A DNA stretch of 64,000 nucleotides from Ophiura sarsii (GCA_035610835.1 CM069452.1:8141109-8205108); one strand, 5' to 3'. Counted from the first letter of the stretch, positions 36,889-47,672 are shown. Translations and numbers: made by a program. The notes: a model not told the origin generated them from the letters alone.

Positions 36889-37890
36889 TCGTGCAGTTAC
36901 AGTCCATGTAAATTGCCTCGCAACCTTTTGCAGTTAAAACTAGATTAAACAGTATTAAACCAGTTTTAAAACTTGCGCCAGAAAAAAACAGCACGGCTTC
37001 GAGTATCGTAAATTTATTTTGAGATAGCACCTTAACACTGCCCTTGTGGAAAATAGGAATAATATGTAGAGAAAATAATTGTAGATTCAGAAAAAGTATA
37101 TTCTCTGCTTGATGATCATCTGAATTTCATACTCATATGTAATATTTTAGAAATAAATTTATCGATATTAAAGCCTTGTTGCAAGAAAATACTCATGATA
37201 AATGTTGTGTGTAGAAATTTTCGGGAGAGATACATTGTTAAATAAATTACACCTTTTGTACTTGATGGTTACAGTCAATAAGTTAACAATAGAATACCAA
37301 TTATCACCTATCGAACGCCCCGCGAGTCCACGCACACAAGTCGGTCAGTCGGGCGTAAATTTTGGAAAATGGAAGATTTTATTTTCGATAGCTATATATT
37401 TGGGCCCTTTCGTAGCATTTACATATTAAATCGACCGCTAAATGTCCTTCGTCTTATCGGATTCCCTTTTGACATGCGAATAAATGAGGGTCTTGGCAAG
37501 ACTTTAAAAAGAGTTACCGGTCTTTAGGACAAGCCGTTTGTAAACTACGCCCTAATGAATATAGCGGTCTTGATATTGATTTTGAGAGTCAATTTTGCCA
37601 TTGGCTATCATGGACAGAAATTGGCCCGCTACTCCTTACATCTGTGTACAGAAATGGATAACCGCTATGGTTCCGGGCAACTTTTCTTTTATAAAATTGG
37701 ATACAAGGAAGAAAACTAAATACTCCCTCAGATGGCGAGGGTTATGGTAAATTTGAGTAAATAGTTTGGCTAAAACGAAAATAACTAGCAATCCTTGTAT
37801 ACCTGTAGCACAGAGCGTTTAGGAGAGGTCACGCATCAATTACGAGCTCCCTGTGTGTGCAGTATAGTAAAACGGACAATAACTGCACGA
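36889..37890. mobile_element. 1.0-kb inverted-repeat element specific to unit 3
   Basis: TCGTGCAGTTACAGTCC at the left is inverted at the right with two changes. Units 1 and 2 join the flanks as GTTCACACATTCC (near 5,598 and 23,122). A TCA triplet on each side is a possible target duplication. No transposase is seen in any frame. Confidence 0.7.
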
Positions 37891-38159
37891 TGTCACACAT
37901 TCCTTCCACTTCACCACATTATTTGACATACATATTCATGATTACAGTGTGGTTTTCGATTACTGAAATCATGAAATACTTCAAATCCCACATCTATGGC
38001 ACAGTATCAAAAGAAATGTGCCTTCACCTAATTTCAGGTTCAATAAATATCTACTCAAACTTATTTATGATTAGGAATGCGATAAGAGTAAATGCGCAAT
38101 AGTAAAACTAATTCTTTAGACCTATACTATGCAGCAAAACACACATTGTAAAATATAAT

Positions 38160-38620
38160 TCCATGTTGACATCTTACCTTAGCTTTTACAGCAATCATAT
38201 GCCTGCATATAAAAGGTTGATGATCTTGAATTGAAGTATGCATACAATTATCTTTACTTTGGCTTTACAGTTTCAGCACAAAAAGGGTAAATGCTCCTGT
38301 GGATATAGCTTCACATACCGTTTAAAGCAGAGAAATGATAAACGCTCATGCAGATACATCTTTACTGTTAGCTTTTTTTAAACAATCAAACAGTAGCATA
38401 CAGTAGACATGGTACTGGTAGAAAGAAAATAAGCTCTTGAAGATTTGTATCTTTACCTTGGCTTTTATAGCGTATGATGTATAACAGCACTGAGACGGTC
38501 TATGCTATTGATTGAGGATAGTGGATACATATCTTGTTACTATACAGTATAACAGCACATAAAGGGTATATTATGCTATTGAGGATACATCTTTACCCAG
38601 TCTTTTATACAGTAAAGATG
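38160..38620. repeat. Degenerate tandem repeat, period about 90-110 bp
   Basis: ATCTTTACCTTGGCTTTTA and variants recur near 38,172, 38,254, 38,357, 38,450 and 38,590, each followed by ACAG or ATAG words. The copies are strongly decayed. Confidence 0.5.
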
Positions 38621-39066
38621 ATATCTGCAAAAACAGCCTGACATCTAATCCATACATCTTAAAGGGAACACTGCATGACAAGCCAGAGTGTTTAAATACT
38701 TTTCAGATCAGGTATGACGCATTATACTACCTTCAGATAAGTGGTTAGGAAATGGATAATAATAAAGAAAATGCATATTTTATTCAAACAAAGAAAATAG
38801 GAAACACCAAGGTTAAACAACAATGATAAAACCTGGTATAATAAATGACAATGATTTTTTCATGGCCCATTAAATGTGCTAAGATGCATATTTGTATTCA
38901 TTTATTCACATGACTGGATAATAATTGATCAAGATTTATTGGCTAATCAATCAATTTTAATATTGATCATTCAACTACTTTACTACATTGGAGACCTCTT
39001 TATGACCACAAACATAAATTATTTTACCATAGATGAAATGGATTATGAAAACTCAACTTTTTTTGG

Positions 39067-39412
39067 GGTAGGGGTGTGCCGCCCAGGGTCTCAAAAAGGG
39101 GGCTACAGAACTGAACTGAGTGGATTTTATGACTAAAAATAGGGTCTTAGGAACTGATTTTTCAAAAAAGTATGTCTTGAGAACTGGTCTATAGTTCAAT
39201 TTTGATTAGCAAGAACGCAAATTTGCGATTATTTTTGGTTTTAGAACGCGATATTTTCGAAGAATTGGGGCTTTGGAACGCAAAATTTCGCGATTTTTGA
39301 ATTTTTAATAAAATTGGGGTCTTAAGAACTGATGCAGGCTCAAAAGGGGGGTCATAAGAGCTAGCAGCAGAGGGTGAAAAAGGGGGTCTTCAGCGCGGCA
39401 CATACCTTTACC
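39067..39412. mobile_element. MITE with GGTARRGGTRTGTGCCGC ends
   Basis: GGTAGGGGTGTGCCGC at the left is inverted as GCGGCACATACCTTTACC at the right. The interior has repeated AGGGTCTTAGGAACTG-like words. Confidence 0.65.
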
Positions 39413-40182
39413 CTTTTCCAATGTCAGTGCCCCCCCCGGGTAGATGTCTATACAATTTCACAAAGAGTGTTACATCAATCGCATCAGTAGATGTGCGTAT
39501 TAATTTAATATATTTAAAATATTAGAAATAATAGAATTTTCACATTGGCTTCTTTTTCAAACTTTTGTTATATATCCCATCCACTTCAATGAAATATGCT
39601 GTTGCTGCAATAGACTAGCGGTACACACATTTATCACCGGGCTTTTCATACATGCGGGTTATACAGGTGTGAGCAAGACGCACATAGTATCAGCTCTACA
39701 CAACAAAACCATTCAATGGGATTTCAATAGACATGTTTGTCCCCGTATTCAAGGTCTATGGTATATTGTAATCAAATAGAGATGGAAGTAGACATGCTTC
39801 AAATATTCATCAAAAACTCCAGACCTCGACGAGGCTTCGTAGCTTACTGTACCAATCACATCACAGGCTCTACCACTAGAGGGCAGCATTACAAATCTAA
39901 GAGTAAGGTCAGAGCAGTTCAAAGCAAGGTGTCATATCATGCAAATGGCCCCTCAAGCAGATTGCAAGGATAGCTCTTTGAAAGACCTCTTTTAAGTCAG
40001 CAACTGAGTAACTACCTCGCACCATAAAGTGCTCAACCATTGACAACACTCATGTGCCGCATGGGACATACTGTGAAAGGTTTTTTAGTTGTAGAAGTAG
40101 AAGAATGTCCTTATTTTAGATTTCCCAAAAGAGTGTTAATGCACGCACAAACATGCAGCGCTTTGGAACCTTCCCTCACATG

Positions 40183-40590
40183 GAAGCTAGGCAAGATTTG
40201 TTTTCAAGGTTAAATTGAAATGAATTATACGGTTGATCCCGGTGAATAGAAAACATCGCTCACGTTAGTCACCTACTTACACATATAACACGAGGTTGAC
40301 ATCCTCACAACAACAACAAAATGTAAGCTTGATCTCAGAGCTCTGATTGGTTAGCGGCATTGTACGAGTTTTCCAGCATGCATAGTAACCTGACAGAAGG
40401 GAAAATATGCGTTGTGTCCGGAAGTGATCACAAGTTGCCTGACCTCATGGCGTGTCACAAATACCTACGGGGAGGACACAAGCATCACAAATATCTTGGG
40501 TTCCACTCAAGGACAGACGCACAAACCACAGACTTTCCTGCCTTCACAAAATGATCAACTGACAGATAGACATTAACTACAAGGACTACA
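40183..40590. other. Stretch with no recognised feature
   Basis: Begins where similarity to units 1 and 2 ends. A short ACAACAACAACA repeat lies at 40,308. No motif is recognised. Confidence 0.5.
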
Positions 40591-40817
40591 TGTACCCTAC
40601 ACCGAAGACTACTAGAAGCAGACGTGGTCATGCACAGCAATTCCAGCAGAAACACCCAATCGTTGATTGGAACAAACTCTCTCCCGAAATCGTCGAAAAC
40701 ACTGATCCATCCAAATTCATAACTTCCCTTTTCCTGCCACCTCCGTTCCTCCAACTAACCCCCTCCGTCGCACCTCCAGTCAAAACTCTGTTTGAGTATT
40801 TGGAGATTTACCAATAG
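40590..40817 (+). pseudogene. LINE reverse-transcriptase C-terminal fragment
   Basis: The frame contains TRSRRGHAQQFQQKHP, then VDWNKLSPEIVE, and a phenylalanine-containing end. This resembles the last about 60 residues of CR1/Jockey-type ORF2 proteins, where a conserved WNxLP motif precedes the stop. Upstream RT motifs are absent, as expected from 5' truncation. The evidence is short, so the call is tentative. Confidence 0.45.
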
Positions 40818-40819
40818 AG

Positions 40820-41830
40820 ACTATAGAGGGCGCCCTTTGTTTGAAAATTTGGTAGCAAAAATATGTGGAAAACTCCATGTTTACCTCTTTTAAATCCAGC
40901 GGAGTAATACGAATAGGACTGGGATGTATTCACTGATGTTTACTAACCACACGCAAGCAACTGGACATCATGAAAGTAAAATTTTTTATCCTAAAATGGT
41001 TCAAAAATTTGCATGACTTGACCAGTTTTTAGCAATATGAGGCCAACTACTTTTGGTTATAACTTTGTGATTATTCAGCCTGCAGACATGGTTGAACCAT
41101 CATTTTTTATAGAAAAAAACTTTGTTTCTATATTCCATTTTCAAAGAGATACTTTAATTTTCAAAATGTTATGATCATGCCTATCTCAGCCTCACAAATA
41201 GGCATGTGTGATGCTGACATGATTGATTGATCAAATCAATTCATGGATATCAAAGTAATGACATGATTAGAGTCCTGGGTTAGCTACAAAAACAAGCATA
41301 GACATCCTAGTCATATTAGTTTCATAACAAAAAATAAATTTACTGGTAGTTAAATTTAAGTTATCCTTACTTATAGAACTATACTATGGATTATTTTGAT
41401 ACCATCGATGTTATTCTACGCTCACGATTTCCAGAGATTTTAGAGGTTTTTAACGACCCTAATTGCTCCATTATTTACCTTTCTTCAATGCCGTCGATTA
41501 TGCTTGTCCCCTGCATCAATGGGCTCCACACAACTCATCCAAAGGGGATCCAGGGTACCGGGGAACCAGCCAAAAAAATAGGGGTCAATACACAGCTCAT
41601 TAATTCCCTGTCCAGTATTTACGTAAATGAAAACTGCATACCCAGGACTCTAATTGTACATAATTTGACGTATTGGGTGGTTTTAAATGTAAAATATGTT
41701 ATAATCAAAACAAAACATTGTTGATCACAGCGTCATGATCCAATCGCTCACGATCATTACAAAGGTTGCATGCAGTGCGTTCCAAAACAATCGAAACGCG
41801 GCGTGGGGTCTTGTTGATTAGGGCCGCGAT
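40820..41830. other. Stretch with no recognised feature
   Basis: AT-rich single-copy DNA. A 112-codon open frame at 41,386-41,724 shows no domain or signal and I do not regard it as a gene. Confidence 0.5.
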
Positions 41831-42285
41831 TGGTCCTGTTACTCGTGTTTAAGGCTATTAATGGACTTGCACCACAATACATACCTACATAGTTGACATG
41901 CTGACTATCCACACTCCCGCGAGGAACTTAAGATCATCAACAGCGGGTGGCAAGTTATTAAAGCCCCCTTCTGTCAAAGCTATACATACTGGAACATACG
42001 GCGATCGTTCGTTTTCCTCCGCGGCACCAAAGTTGTGGAATCAACTACCATCGACCATCCATCGGATGCTTCAACACTGCACTGAAGACTCATCTTTCAA
42101 TCTGTCAGAACATTCTTACATGTAGTTCCTCATCATTGTTTTGTTTTTTCCTTGTCTTAGTTTTATTAGGTTCTTCAATTCATGTGTACATGTATATTGT
42201 TCTTTTTATGTTTGTTAAGCACTTTGAGGTGTTTCGTAAAGCGCTATATAAATGCGGTTTTATTATTATTATTACTAATTACCTA
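41830..42285 (+). pseudogene. 5'-truncated LINE: C-terminal codons and 3' tail
   Basis: The translation LLLVFKAINGLAPQYIPT from 41,836 ends in a stop and, after a frameshift, continues as NLRSSTAGGKLL, YGDRSFSSAAPKLWNQLPS (to about 42,060). These are the typical C-terminal motifs of CR1/Jockey-type reverse transcriptases (FKxxNGLAP and PxLWNxLP). The 3' region has AAGCGCTATATAAATGCGG followed by a TTATTATTATTA tail, the usual end of such elements. It is dead: one stop, one frameshift, and no RT core. Confidence 0.8.
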
Positions 42286-42464
42286 TTTGTTTACAAGTAC
42301 GTCACATCTTCCAGTTCTTCTGCGCCCTTGCCATCGCGAATGAAGCAGTTAACGCACGATACGCACAGAACGCTGGGGAATCGTATACGCTGTGATCGAC
42401 AAATGTTTGTTTTGATTATAGAACATTGTATAGTTTGTAACAGCCCATTTAAAATTGAGATTAG

Positions 42465-42798
42465 CAGGGTTCTAGCCAGGACCATTTTAGAACCGGGTAA
42501 ATTTACTGACGGCGAACGGAGAAAATGTAGCGAACGAAGTGCAGTGGATCATGACATGGGATCCAGAGGCCTTCTTAATGTCTTTTTATGGTTTTTAATG
42601 CACTTTGAGGGTTCCTGCCACATAATTTCTTGTTTTATGAGGCAGTTTAATGATTTTATCCACAAATTGTAAAATAAAAAGAAATTAACAAAAAATTAGA
42701 GTGCCGGGCGGCCAGCCCAATTCCGGGCCCAGCGCCAGGCGGGCTAGCCCATTGGTGGGTGGGCCCGCCCGGCGTCGCCCGTCCTAGCTAGAACCCTG
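42465..42798. mobile_element. hAT-type MITE with CAGGGTTCTAGC ends and 8-bp target duplication
   Basis: CAGGGTTCTAGCCAGG is inverted at the right with one change. GAGATTAG (42,457-42,464) and AAGATTAG (42,799-42,806) are 7/8 identical. The right third is very GC-rich (GCCGGGCGG, CCGGGCCCAG). The 178-codon frame that runs into it from the LINE tail is accidental. Confidence 0.85.
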
Positions 42799-42845
42799 AA
42801 GATTAGAAATCTTCGGAAAAACAGGTCACATGCGTTCTTCTGAAT

Positions 42846-43039
42846 CTCACTAACAGCAGCCTGGTGCTGTGACGTAGATACTGTGAAGGAAGGATACCGT
42901 TGATGCTGTGAAAGAAATATTTGATTGCCGACAATTTGGAACCCGGTAGTTTATTTTAACGGAATAAATTGTATCAAAAACTGGAAACCATACATGTAGT
43001 TTGTGACGTCAGAGCACCAGGCTGCTAGTGTCAGTGGGT
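42846..43039. repeat. Inverted repeat, arms about 30 bp
   Basis: CAGCAGCCTGGTGCT with flanking CTCACTAA and GTGACGT (42,846-42,875) is inverted at 43,006-43,039 with a few changes. A small MITE is likely; no clean target duplication is seen. Confidence 0.6.
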
Positions 43040-43045
43040 TTCGTT

Positions 43046-43415
43046 CTTGCGCAACAGTTGATCGCATTCATAGCATGGTTGTCCGCCTAGTGATTAACTA
43101 TGTTTACATACATACACACGTACACCCATGAGAAGTAAAACATGGAATGAGACTAATCAAAACTATTCAGAACCAATCGTAAATGACCGTTAATTTACCT
43201 CATATCATAAACCTCCTTCGGCTGACGAGATGCATACTTTCCACATTTTCGCTGTGATTAGTGCTGATTTGTTATCATTAATATTTCATTTATGGAGCTG
43301 AAAATGTATCTAGGATGCAATAACAGTATAGCACATGCATGACCTAAGTAAAGTGGATAAAATTGTTCTAGAAATAGGCAAAAACCCAGGCAAACTAGAA
43401 ACTCGACGTATCCCA
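43046..43415. other. Stretch with no recognised feature
   Basis: AT-rich single-copy DNA between an inverted repeat and the 3' end of the minus-strand LINE. Confidence 0.5.
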
Positions 43416-45490
43416 ACATGAATCTGAATCTGAATCTGAATATTATTCTCAACGTTCCCCTCGGGAACAAAACGAGAAGTGTTGATGTGCGGTGTGCGCC
43501 GCTGCTATGCTTAGTCTTGTTGTTGGTTGGCTTGCAGGTTGATGTGAGTGGTTACGTGAGATTTAAATGTGTCCGGGTTGATACTTATTAAATGTTCAGG
43601 AAGCTGATTCCATTGACGGATAGTGAGTGGGAAGAAAGAGTCGTTGAAGACGTTGCTTTTGCCGGTTATGCGTGTAAAAGTTTTGCTGTGGTTAAGTCTC
43701 GAAGAGCTACGAGTTTCGACCGGTTTAATGAACTTGTGTGCCGGAATGGCTACCTGACCTAGGGAAATTTTGTTAAGCATGTTAAGTCTGGATGCGCGCC
43801 GTCTGTGCTCGAGTGGGGTCCAGTTTAATTTTGTAAGCATTTTGGTGACGCTACTAGTCCATCGATAATCGTTGGAAACAAACCTAGCCCCCCTACGTTG
43901 GACGGATTCCAATTTAGTGATTAAGTCCTGCGTATGGGGGTCCCAGACCGTGGAGCAGTAATCAAGGTGGGGTCTGACAAGGGTCTGGTAAGCAGTGACT
44001 TTTAGATCCTGCGGACAAGGGTGGAGATTCCTACGAATGAAGCCGAGGGCCCTATTTGCTTTGGCTGTGACTTTGTTTATGTGGTTTGTCCATTTTAGGT
44101 CTCCAGAAAGTTCTACGCCTAGGTATGTGTGTGTCTTTGTTTCCTGTAGTGTGTGTGTGCCAAGTGTGTATTTATGTTGTTTTGGAGAGTTAGAGCGGGT
44201 GACTTTCAGAACATAGCATTTGTCGTGGTTAAATTTGAGTTGCCAGTTGTCTTGCCATTTGTTCAAAGTGTGTAGGTCTTGTTGTAGTATGTGGGAGTCG
44301 TTGTCATTGTCAATAGTGTTGTACATCACACAGTCGTCTGCGAATAATCTGACTTGTGATTTTATATTATGAGGGAGATCGTTGATATAAAGCAAAAAGA
44401 GGAGAGGGCCTAATACTGTGCCCTGTGGAACTCCGGAGCGTACTTTAACCCAGTCTGATTGCTCGCCATCAACGACCACCCTTTGAGTACGTGTTGTTAG
44501 AAATTGTGTGAGCCATGTGTGTGTGAAGCCTGAGATACCATATTTGCGGATTTTGTATAAGAGTCTGTTGTGTGGTACCGTATCAAAGGCTTTAGAAAAG
44601 TCCATTATGATGATGTCAGTCTGTTTACGTTTGTCAAGTGATTGAGCCAAGTCATGTACTGTTTGTAATAGCTGTGTTTCGCATGAATGTTGAGCCCGGA
44701 AACCATGTTGCTTGTCAGTTAGTATTTTATGTTTGTCTAGGTGTTTCATTATGTTGCTGTGGATGATATGTTCGAGTAATTTGCATGTAATGGATGTTAG
44801 GGAGACTGGTCTATAATTTGAGGCCGTCGCCTTGTCCCCTTTTTTGTATATCGGTGAAATGTTGGCAGTGAGCCAGTCATGTGGTAGGGAACCGGTTGAG
44901 ATGGACAAGTTGAATAGGATCGTCAAGGCAGGTGCTAGTTCATCGGCGGCCATCTTCAGGATCTGGCCTGGGATACCGTCTGGACCAGTCGCCTTGTTGG
45001 GCTTCAGGTTTTTCAGGAGTTTAACTACTCCGTCGCAAATCACGGTGATGTTTGGCATTTCTGGAAAAATACTCTGGTCGTTGTCGGTCATTTTGGATAA
45101 TGGCTCTTCCATAGTGAAAACGGACTCAAACTGTTGGTTCAGGATATCAGCTTTGGATTTTGCATCCGATTTGAGTTGTCCCTTGAACCTGAGGCTTTGA
45201 ATACCAGTTGTGTCGGTTTTCATCTTTTTAATGAACGTCCAGAATTGTTTGCGTGATTCGAGGCAGGTGTTGCGTACGTACTCAAAGTATGATTTCTTTG
45301 TGTCTTTCAGTACTCTTTTTCGTACTTTGTTAAATTTCTCCCTGTCTGAGTCCTTGTTGGTTTTCTTGGCCCTGTTAAAGTACCGCTGTTTCATACGCTG
45401 ACCACTGCGGATAGATTTTGTTATCCATGGTGATTGGTGTCTCTTTGTGACAGTCTTCGATGGAACATTAAACAATACAATATGCTTTCA
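43416..45490 (-). mobile_element. 5'-truncated LINE (Jockey/CR1 supergroup) with TTCAGA tail
   Basis: The element runs right to left. Coding sequence (43,511-45,475) is followed by a short 3' region and a tail of four TTCAGA-like hexamers at about 43,417-43,441 (plus strand GAATCTGAATCT). The endonuclease half of ORF2 and ORF1 are missing; the frame is cut by a TGA at 45,488. Truncation at the 5' end is typical of target-primed reverse transcription. The uninterrupted frame suggests fairly recent insertion. Confidence 0.85.
43511..45475 (-). CDS. Non-LTR retrotransposon reverse transcriptase, 5'-partial ORF2
   Basis: A 654-codon open frame. RT landmarks in order: NKATGPDGIP at about residue 160 (RT motif 0-1 region), YRPVSL at about 221, GFR near 258, MDFSKAFDTVPH at about 291-302 (first catalytic Asp, motif A), SGVPQGTVLGPLLF at about 347-360 (motif B) and FADDCVMY at about 378-385 (catalytic DD, motif C). 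The C-terminal region ends with FFPLTIRQWNQLPE near 615-628. The first about 60 residues are the basic linker that normally joins the apurinic-type endonuclease to the RT, so the endonuclease is missing. The first codon here is TTG following the TGA at 45,488; the real start was upstream in the full element. Known role: copying element RNA at a nicked target in the nucleus. Without the endonuclease this copy is probably immobile, though the RT core looks intact. Jockey versus CR1/L2 clade cannot be settled by eye. Confidence 0.9.
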   Translation of the reverse strand: MFNVPSKTVTKRHQSPWITKSIRSGQRMKQRYFNRAKKTNKDSDREKFNKVRKRVLKDTKKSYFEYVRNTCLESRKQFWTFIKKMKTDTTGIQSLRFKGQLKSDAKSKADILNQQFESVFTMEEPLSKMTDNDQSIFPEMPNITVICDGVVKLLKNLKPNKATGPDGIPGQILKMAADELAPALTILFNLSISTGSLPHDWLTANISPIYKKGDKATASNYRPVSLTSITCKLLEHIIHSNIMKHLDKHKILTDKQHGFRAQHSCETQLLQTVHDLAQSLDKRKQTDIIIMDFSKAFDTVPHNRLLYKIRKYGISGFTHTWLTQFLTTRTQRVVVDGEQSDWVKVRSGVPQGTVLGPLLFLLYINDLPHNIKSQVRLFADDCVMYNTIDNDNDSHILQQDLHTLNKWQDNWQLKFNHDKCYVLKVTRSNSPKQHKYTLGTHTLQETKTHTYLGVELSGDLKWTNHINKVTAKANRALGFIRRNLHPCPQDLKVTAYQTLVRPHLDYCSTVWDPHTQDLITKLESVQRRGARFVSNDYRWTSSVTKMLTKLNWTPLEHRRRASRLNMLNKISLGQVAIPAHKFIKPVETRSSSRLNHSKTFTRITGKSNVFNDSFFPLTIRQWNQLPEHLISINPDTFKSHVTTHINLQANQQQD

Positions 45491-45991
45491 TTTCATAACT
45501 CTCATACTGACTCGTATGATAGCTATGATACAGAGCTAGATTCACACGTACCTGCAGCTGTATTCATGGTTGAGTGAGTTGCGTGGAACTCAATTGCAGC
45601 TCAAGGAACCAGAGCAATCAGCACCGGCAAACAGCATACCAATTTCCATTGCGTGCCTTCCGAATTCTACATCCTGTCTGTCATCATTACATTTTTTGTG
45701 CATGCCTCCATCTTGTCTTAAATAGTTTGCGAATGAGTACACAATATATTATCTTATCTTACCAGTATCTCAGGTTAATGTAGCATCTGCTTGAGGACGA
45801 AATGATATTCCACAATCCTGCAAAAAACTATATCCGCGAAGCGCGAAGTTACGTTTTTTTTTTTAAATCCAGATCCCGATGTTATTGTTCAGTGGAAGTT
45901 CCTGTTTTTTGACGGAGCACTAAAAATGGAGTGGACAGGGGGCGCGGGACACGGCTGGTAGATATAGGGTAGATATTATATTTGGCAAATA
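45491..45991. other. Stretch with no recognised feature
   Basis: Single-copy DNA upstream (with respect to the minus-strand LINE). I do not see its missing endonuclease domain here. Confidence 0.5.
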
Positions 45992-46394
45992 GGCTATTCC
46001 AGATAATAATGACCCCCCCCCCCCCCCCCCCCTAAAGTGGACAATTTAAAAAAAAAATTAGTCCGGAATTCCATGACTCCCTCTATGAAAAGTATATGGA
46101 ATTCCAGATAAAACTTCAAAAAAGTATGGAATTCCAGATCAAACTTCAAAAAGAGTATGGAATTCCAGATCAAACTTCAAAAAAGTATGGAATTCCAGAT
46201 CAAACTTTAAAAAAGTATGGAATTGGTGGGGAATCTTTTTGAATGGCGATGTCCTCTATAGGGGGGGGGGGTGGGTGGGGGGGGGGGGGGTGGGGGGGTG
46301 GGGTGGGGGGGGGGGTGGGGTGGGGGGGGGGTGGGGTGGGGGGGGGGGGGGGTGGGGTGGGGGGGTGGGGGGTCATTATTAACTGGAATAGTCC
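45992..46394. mobile_element. MITE with GGMCTATTCCAG ends enclosing C and G tracts
   Basis: GGCTATTCCAGATAATAATG at the left is inverted at the right (CATTATTAACTGGAATAGTCC reads back to it). Just inside lie a C tract of about 20 (46,013-46,032) and a G-rich stretch of GGGGTGGGGGG words (46,261-46,372). Between them a 30- to 34-bp unit with TATGGAATTCCAGATCAAAC is repeated about five times (46,075-46,225). Proline- or glycine-rich open frames here are artefacts of the tracts. Confidence 0.75.
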
Positions 46395-47298
46395 AATGAA
46401 ACATGTTGGATACCCCGAAAGAGAAAAATAATATTAGATGATTTATGTTGTAGGACATCCTTGAAGCATATATGTATCAAATATGAGAGGAAGATTGACA
46501 ACTCTTCTAACCTAAAACCCCCGAGGGGATGTACTCACGTATATTGACCATACGGGTATGTGCAGGGACCAAGACCCCCCCTTTTCACGGCCTATCAGCC
46601 GCTCATATTAAGCATCTCATTTCACTTGAAGTCGAGTCCACAAGCTATACAATCCAAACTCTCCCGTTCGATGCCATCAGTTCTATAAGACCCCCAATAC
46701 AGTTCGGTAAGCCCCTGTTTTCAGACTGCTCAATCACACACCCCTATCTTCTTCAAATTCGAGTATCCCCCACCCTTAGGACACATGTCATTGTCTCACC
46801 AAACAGAACTGAAGATTTTGAGAGGCCTACAAAAGTCACCTACTTCAAAGGCTCTTAGGGAAGATCCACAATACAGATCACAGATTTATGCAATCAGCAC
46901 TGAGCTATGGGACGATGGGTCATAAGTAGTATCCTAATGATTTGATTCAAAAGACACTTCGAGTAAAAAAAGCAGGCGCATGTATGCTGTACATGCAAAC
47001 CTGCCACACATGCACAATTAACAAATGTCTATTTTTTAGGTTAACTCAAATATAATATAAAGATGTGATCTTTTAATTTAGTATGCTCTTTATATTGTAG
47101 TGAAGTGTTAATTTATGAACCCTCCTAGAAATATTTTAATAGTCATAATACAGCGCATGAAATCTACTACTCCAGTGGACACACATAAATCGCTGCCTTA
47201 TTTCTTAGGCAAGAACTGTCGGTACACACAAGCATTTCTGATTTTGAGCATGCAATTTTTTTCAGCCGGTTTTGAGAATAACGCCACTATTCAAAATA
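46395..47298. other. Stretch with one unrecognised open frame
   Basis: A 109-codon plus-strand frame (46,529-46,858, containing SLEVESTSYTIQTLPFDAI) has no recognisable domain, signal peptide or membrane segment. It could be part of an unidentified repeat. Nothing else is seen. Confidence 0.3.
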
Positions 47299-47463
47299 CA
47301 CTGAGCCAAAAAAGAAATGTACCAAATTTGGATACAATATTACTGCAAATGGCAGTAATATTGTATCCAAATTTGGTACATTTTCATGCACAGAATTTTA
47401 TTTGGTGATCTGTTAAAATTTTATAAGTTTCTTTTTTTTTATAAGTTTCTTTTTGGCTCAGTG
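47299..47463. mobile_element. TA-flanked MITE containing a perfect 29-bp hairpin
   Basis: CACTGAGCCAAAAAAGAAA at the left is inverted at the right with one change; TA at 47,297 and 47,464. Inside, 47,318-47,346 and 47,352-47,380 are exact reverse complements over 29 bases with a 5-base AAATG loop. The right part has a duplicated ATAAGTTTCTTTTT. Confidence 0.85.
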
Positions 47464-47672
47464 TATATACAAATCAAAAATAGAACCTACTAAAATTAAG
47501 ATGTATTTTGAGCCATTTTATTCCAAATCTATGAATCAACAATCTGAAACATAAACTATACTAATGTATGTTTGCGCCAAATCAAAGTTTCTATGGAATT
47601 GCTGTTTTGTACATTGTGCACTATTGAAAGCAGCAAGGCATGTACGGTTAAATGATTCATTGGGAACAAGGC

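Larger units (their letters stand above)
31085..40185. repeat. Unit 3 of the segmental duplication, most diverged
   Basis: Matches to units 1 and 2 occur in the same order (31,090; 32,030; 33,075; 33,740; 34,400-34,860; 36,260; 36,710; 37,900-38,080; 38,930; 39,780-40,180). Much of the region corresponding to unit 1 5,800-8,900 is absent or unrecognisable (38,110-38,920). It lacks the 710-1164 element shared by units 1 and 2. Confidence 0.75.

Noticed and set aside
41386..41724. 112-codon plus-strand frame
   Set aside because: No motif, no homologue I recognise, and a length reachable by chance in 64 kb.
42136..42672. 178-codon plus-strand open frame with a hydrophobic start
   Set aside because: It runs from a LINE 3' tail through single-copy DNA into a hAT-type MITE, so its residues come from unrelated sequences. 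No domain is recognisable.
46207..46458. Proline-rich and glycine-rich frames
   Set aside because: Products of G and C homopolymer tracts inside a MITE.
46529..46858. 109-codon plus-strand frame as a host gene
   Set aside because: No recognisable domain or exon structure. Mentioned only as an unidentified stretch.
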